Assembly (NCBI RefSeq): GCF_000224085.1
Contig: NC_015945.1
Span: 1,933,501-1,997,500, forward strand
From: Allomuricauda ruestringensis DSM 13258
GTDB taxonomy: Bacteria > Bacteroidota > Bacteroidia > Flavobacteriales > Flavobacteriaceae
Length of the DNA stretch: 64,000 bases
Reading direction: 5' to 3'
Translations under genes and position numbers: made by a program
In this document: one piece after another, positions 61,222 to 64,000 of the stretch
Position numbering within the stretch: the stretch's first letter is position 1
Layout of the letters: each line of letters begins with the position of its first letter
Notes under the pieces: generated by a model
What the model saw: the letters and a program-made list of their open reading frames with translations, nothing else
What the model was told of the DNA's origin: nothing
Database searches by the model: none

Positions 61222-61356
61222 TTGTCATTCCTGCGCTTCGGCTTAGCTTAGCATAAATTTCCGCAGGAATCTCTTATTTGTTTTTTGTCTAGGTGACTGA
61301 GCGGAGTCGAAGTCACATTTTAATAGTCAGGTAGCTTCGACTCCGCTCAGCTACCC
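61222..61356. repeat. Dispersed intergenic palindromes with a perfect 16-bp inverted repeat
   Basis: CTGAGCGGAGTCGAAG (61297-61312) and CTTCGACTCCGCTCAG (61335-61350) are perfect inverted copies separated by 22 bp. A second hairpin (ATTCCTGCG ... CGCAGGAAT, about 61226-61270) precedes them. It lies between fahA and the flavin reductase gene. Confidence 0.65.
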
Positions 61357-61359
61357 ACT

Positions 61360-62580
61360 TTATTTAGCAGGCAACACTTTTGTGCTTACTTCGCCAAATC
61401 CGACTCTAATATCGCCATTTTGTGCGTAACCCCGCATAGTCACCGTATCGCCATCTTCTATAAATTTGCGTTCGCTGCCATTTTTTAGTTTGATAGATTT
61501 TGTGCCTCCCCAAGACAATTCGAGCATGGAGCCAAAACTGTTTTCTTCCTTACCCGAAATGGTTCCCGAAGCCATCATGTCACCAATATTGATGTTACAT
61601 CCGTTTACGGTATGATGCGCCAATTGTTGGCCCATATTCCAGTACATATATTTAAAGTTGCTAAAGCAAATAGTAGTTTCTTCACCTTGCTCTGGGGTGA
61701 TGTTTACTTCTAGATTGATATCGTAATTCTTCGCACCCTCAAATTGCAAATAAGGTAATACTTCGGGTTCTTGTTTGGGTCCATTTATTCTGAAGGGTTC
61801 CAAGGCCTCCAAAGTAACGACCCAAGGCGAAATGGATGAGGCGAAATTCTTCGCCAAGAACGGCCCAAGCGGTACATATTCCCATTTTTGAATATCACGA
61901 GCCGACCAATCGTTGAACAATACCAGCCCAAAGATGTAGTTTTCCGCGTTTTTTGTGGAAACGGATTCGCCCAATTGGGTTTCTTTTCCGCAGATGAAAC
62001 CCATTTCCAGTTCAAAATCCAAGCGTTGCGTAAGGCCAAAAATTGGAGTTTCTGCACCGTTGGGAAACGTTTGACCCTTTGGACGATAAATGGGTTGACC
62101 ACTAACAATAATAGAACTTGCCCTGCCATGATAACCAACTGGAATATGTTTCCAATTGGGCAAAAGGGCATTTTCGGGGTCACGAAACATTTTCCCCACA
62201 TTGGTGGCGTGTTCCAGACTCGAATAAAAATCGGTATAGTCACCCACCGCAACGGGCATGTGCATTTGGGCCTCGCCCTGCTTCACGAATAGTTCTGGTT
62301 TTCCAGCCAAAACGGAATCGTCATCTTTTAGCCAATATTGGATTTTTTTACGAACCCGTGTGGTGATTTCTTTCCCAAGGGAAATAAAATCGTTCAAGGT
62401 GTCCTTTTCCAGTAATGCCGTGTTGAAGTCAAAAACGTCCAACTCTGCCACAGCGGCCAAATCCAAAATATGCTCCCCAACGGCCACACCTACACGTGGG
62501 CTTCTGTCTTTAGTGGAAAAAATCCCAAAGGGAATATTGTGAATCGAAAAATCTGAGTTTTCGGGTATTTCTATGACCAT
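61360..62580 (-). CDS. fahA: Fumarylacetoacetase
   Basis: A 406-residue hydrolase, last step of tyrosine and phenylalanine degradation, splitting fumarylacetoacetate to fumarate and acetoacetate. The N-terminal domain (about 1-115) is followed by the FAH catalytic domain with 'DFYSSLEHATNVGKMFR', 'GYHGRASSIIVSG', 'LDFELEMGFICG' and 'LFNDWSARDIQKWEY', which hold the metal-binding acids. Homogentisate dioxygenase lies 158 bp upstream on the same strand, separated by repeats. Confidence 0.95.
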   Translation of the reverse strand: MVIEIPENSDFSIHNIPFGIFSTKDRSPRVGVAVGEHILDLAAVAELDVFDFNTALLEKDTLNDFISLGKEITTRVRKKIQYWLKDDDSVLAGKPELFVKQGEAQMHMPVAVGDYTDFYSSLEHATNVGKMFRDPENALLPNWKHIPVGYHGRASSIIVSGQPIYRPKGQTFPNGAETPIFGLTQRLDFELEMGFICGKETQLGESVSTKNAENYIFGLVLFNDWSARDIQKWEYVPLGPFLAKNFASSISPWVVTLEALEPFRINGPKQEPEVLPYLQFEGAKNYDINLEVNITPEQGEETTICFSNFKYMYWNMGQQLAHHTVNGCNINIGDMMASGTISGKEENSFGSMLELSWGGTKSIKLKNGSERKFIEDGDTVTMRGYAQNGDIRVGFGEVSTKVLPAK

Positions 62581-62589
62581 GTAACTTTT

Positions 62590-62726
62590 TATATGTCATT
62601 CCCGTGAAAACGGGAATCTTATCTTTTTGTCATTTCGAACTGTCAGATTGAGCGCAGTCGAAATCAAAGTAAGAAATCTGGGAATAAGATTTCTCAATCG
62701 TTTCGCTCATATCGAAATGACATTCA
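62590..62726. repeat. Dispersed intergenic palindromes
   Basis: A hairpin CATTCCCGT-GAAA-ACGGGAATC (62597-62617), then 'TTGAGCGCAGTCGAAATC' and the partly inverse 'TCAATCGTTTCGCTCATATCGAAATGACATT'-type segment (described here in parts). They fill the gap between hmgA and fahA. Confidence 0.6.
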
Positions 62727-62738
62727 ATTATCTCAAAT

Positions 62739-63896
62739 TTACTCCAACCACGATTTATAATACTTGCCATCATCAATTTTGAGGGCATTCTTGGTCACCT
62801 GTAAGGGTTTAAAGGTATCTATCATCACCGCCAACTCCTCGGTTTCTTTTTTGCCGATACTGGCTTCATAAGTTCCAGGGTGCGGCCCGTGCGGAATACC
62901 TGCAGGATGCAACGAAATATAACCCGGGCCAATGCCTGTTCTGCTCATAAAATCACCATCTACATAATACAATACTTCGTCCGAATCTATATTGGAATGG
63001 TTGTATGGAGCGGGTATGGATTTTGGGTGATAATCGTACAATCTAGGGCAGAACGAACACACCACAAAGGCACCCGTCTCAAAAGTTTGATGCACAGGTG
63101 GCGGTTGGTGCACACGTCCCGTAATCGGTTCAAAATTATGGATGGAAAATCCGTAGGGGAAGTTATAACCGTCCCAACCGACCACATCAAAAGGATGCGT
63201 GGCATATACGAGTTGGTGCAACATACCCTGTTTCTTGATTTTCATCAAAAACTCTCCTTTTTCATCAAAAGTTTGAAGGTCCTGCGGCAGTTTGTAGTCC
63301 CGTTCGCAGAAAGGGGAGTGCTCCAAAAGCTGTCCAAACCAGTTACGATACCGTTTTGGGGTATAAATTGGATGGAAGGACTCTGCATACAAAATACGGT
63401 TGTCCTCCGTGTCAAATTCTATTTGATAGATCATCCCTCGTGGAATGATGAGGTAATCCCCATATTCAAAAGGAATGTTCCCCAAAAAAGTTTTTAAGGT
63501 TCCTGACCCTTTATGAATAAAGAGCATTTCATCAGCATCGGCATTTTTATAAAAATAGTCCGTTACTGATTTTCTCGGTGCTGCCAAACCTATGTGAACG
63601 TCGTTGTTTACCAACAGTGGTTCGCGCCCTTCCAAGAAATCATTTTTAGGAGCTACATCAAAACCGATTAATTTTCGGCTGGTGATGTTCTTTTCCACGG
63701 CAATTTTTGGGCTCACGTCCAAGGCCTTGCCAATTTCTTTGACCTGAGTGGGTCGGTGAACATGGTAGGACAGTGAGGACATCCCATCAAAACCGATAGT
63801 CCCAAAAAGCTGCTCGTAATAGAGGCCGCCATCGGGCTTTTCGAATTGGGTATGCCGTTTCTGCGGAATTTTCCCGAGTTTATGATAAATAGGCAT
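62739..63896 (-). CDS. hmgA: Homogentisate 1,2-dioxygenase
   Basis: A 385-residue cupin dioxygenase opening the ring of homogentisate to maleylacetoacetate. Iron-binding and family residues lie in 'PPPVHQTFETGAFVVCSF', 'HSNIDSDEVLYYVDGDF' and 'SLHPAGIPHGPHPG'. It is somewhat shorter than the 430-residue eukaryotic enzyme, as is usual for Bacteroidota. With fumarylacetoacetase downstream it forms the tyrosine breakdown branch; 4-hydroxyphenylpyruvate dioxygenase may lie just left of its start, outside the window. Confidence 0.93.
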   Translation of the reverse strand: MPIYHKLGKIPQKRHTQFEKPDGGLYYEQLFGTIGFDGMSSLSYHVHRPTQVKEIGKALDVSPKIAVEKNITSRKLIGFDVAPKNDFLEGREPLLVNNDVHIGLAAPRKSVTDYFYKNADADEMLFIHKGSGTLKTFLGNIPFEYGDYLIIPRGMIYQIEFDTEDNRILYAESFHPIYTPKRYRNWFGQLLEHSPFCERDYKLPQDLQTFDEKGEFLMKIKKQGMLHQLVYATHPFDVVGWDGYNFPYGFSIHNFEPITGRVHQPPPVHQTFETGAFVVCSFCPRLYDYHPKSIPAPYNHSNIDSDEVLYYVDGDFMSRTGIGPGYISLHPAGIPHGPHPGTYEASIGKKETEELAVMIDTFKPLQVTKNALKIDDGKYYKSWLE

Positions 63897-64000
63897 TTTT
63901 TCTCAGTTTTGAGTTTAAAGTTATGAGTTATGAGTCTGAAATTCCAATAACTCATAACTCATCACTCTTAACTATGATTAATGCAATGTGCCTCGAAGCT
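63897..64000. repeat. 'ACTCATAACTCAT' inverted repeat upstream of hmgA
   Basis: TATGAGTTATGAGT (about 63921-63934) and ACTCATAACTCAT (about 63950-63962) are inverted copies separated by about 15 bp. The remaining bases to the window end show no gene. Confidence 0.45.

Overview
The window is chromosomal DNA of a marine-type member of the Bacteroidota, family Flavobacteriaceae. This rests on Bacteroidota-type -7 promoter elements (TAnnTTTG), a fused ccoN-ccoO gene, a DUF5916 outer-membrane protein, a ribosomal protein S2 with a C-terminal helix-hairpin-helix extension, and flavobacterial intergenic palindromes. A Muricauda-like genus is my guess only.

Layout. 1-1670 is the right end of an integrated element: a tyrosine recombinase next to the 3' half of a tRNA-Leu(TAG), with the rest of the element and the rebuilt tRNA expected to the left, outside the window. 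2.5-4.4 kb holds a single-domain response regulator and a soluble PAS histidine kinase. 4.4-28.2 kb is a block of low-oxygen physiology: a Crp/Fnr regulator, the complete cbb3 oxidase operon (ccoI-S-NO-Q-P-G-H, a TauE/SafE-like protein and a CoA-transferase), hemN, three universal stress proteins, 6-phosphofructokinase, a ribosome hibernation factor, a TonB protein, and an unusual glutamate-cysteine-ligase-like/CBS protein paired with an aspartoacylase-like enzyme. 28.2-34.8 kb carries a small membrane protein, a sugar porter, Kdo transferase, a DegT aminotransferase, galE and an acyltransferase. 35-41.5 kb has sucA-sucB, a retropepsin-like protease, tatD and asparaginase. 41.6-44.8 kb has tRNA-Ser(GGA) and an ExbB/ExbD energising module. 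44.8-55.5 kb is a long minus-strand run with rpoN, asnS, an MMPL transporter and frr-pyrH-tsf-rpsB-rpsI-rplM. 55.7-64 kb has a DUF5916 protein, hisC, a ParDE pair, a flavin reductase, and fumarylacetoacetase and homogentisate dioxygenase of tyrosine breakdown.

Main discovery. Eight promoters between 6.3 and 27.2 kb share one exact architecture: an FNR-like palindrome (C)TGAY-N4-RTCA(T), then exactly 23 bp, then a -7 element TAnnTTTR or a one-base variant, then 21-34 bp to the start codon. That puts the palindrome near -41, the class II activator position. The promoters drive usp1, the fnr-like gene itself, the cco operon, hemN-usp2, gcs2/CBS-aspA, tonB, usp3-pfkA and hpf. The regulator gene and ccoI share one palindrome that lies at an equal distance from both. 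The likely picture is a self-regulated oxygen or redox regulon laid out contiguously, joining high-affinity respiration, oxygen-independent haem synthesis, glycolysis, ribosome hibernation and stress proteins with an uncharacterised ligase/deacylase pair.

Other points of interest are a 49-residue membrane protein at 28154-28303, a ROK kinase without its usual zinc-site cysteines, a nested hairpin between ccoP and ccoG, a Cys cluster in the DegT enzyme, and a dispersed palindromic repeat family at operon ends.
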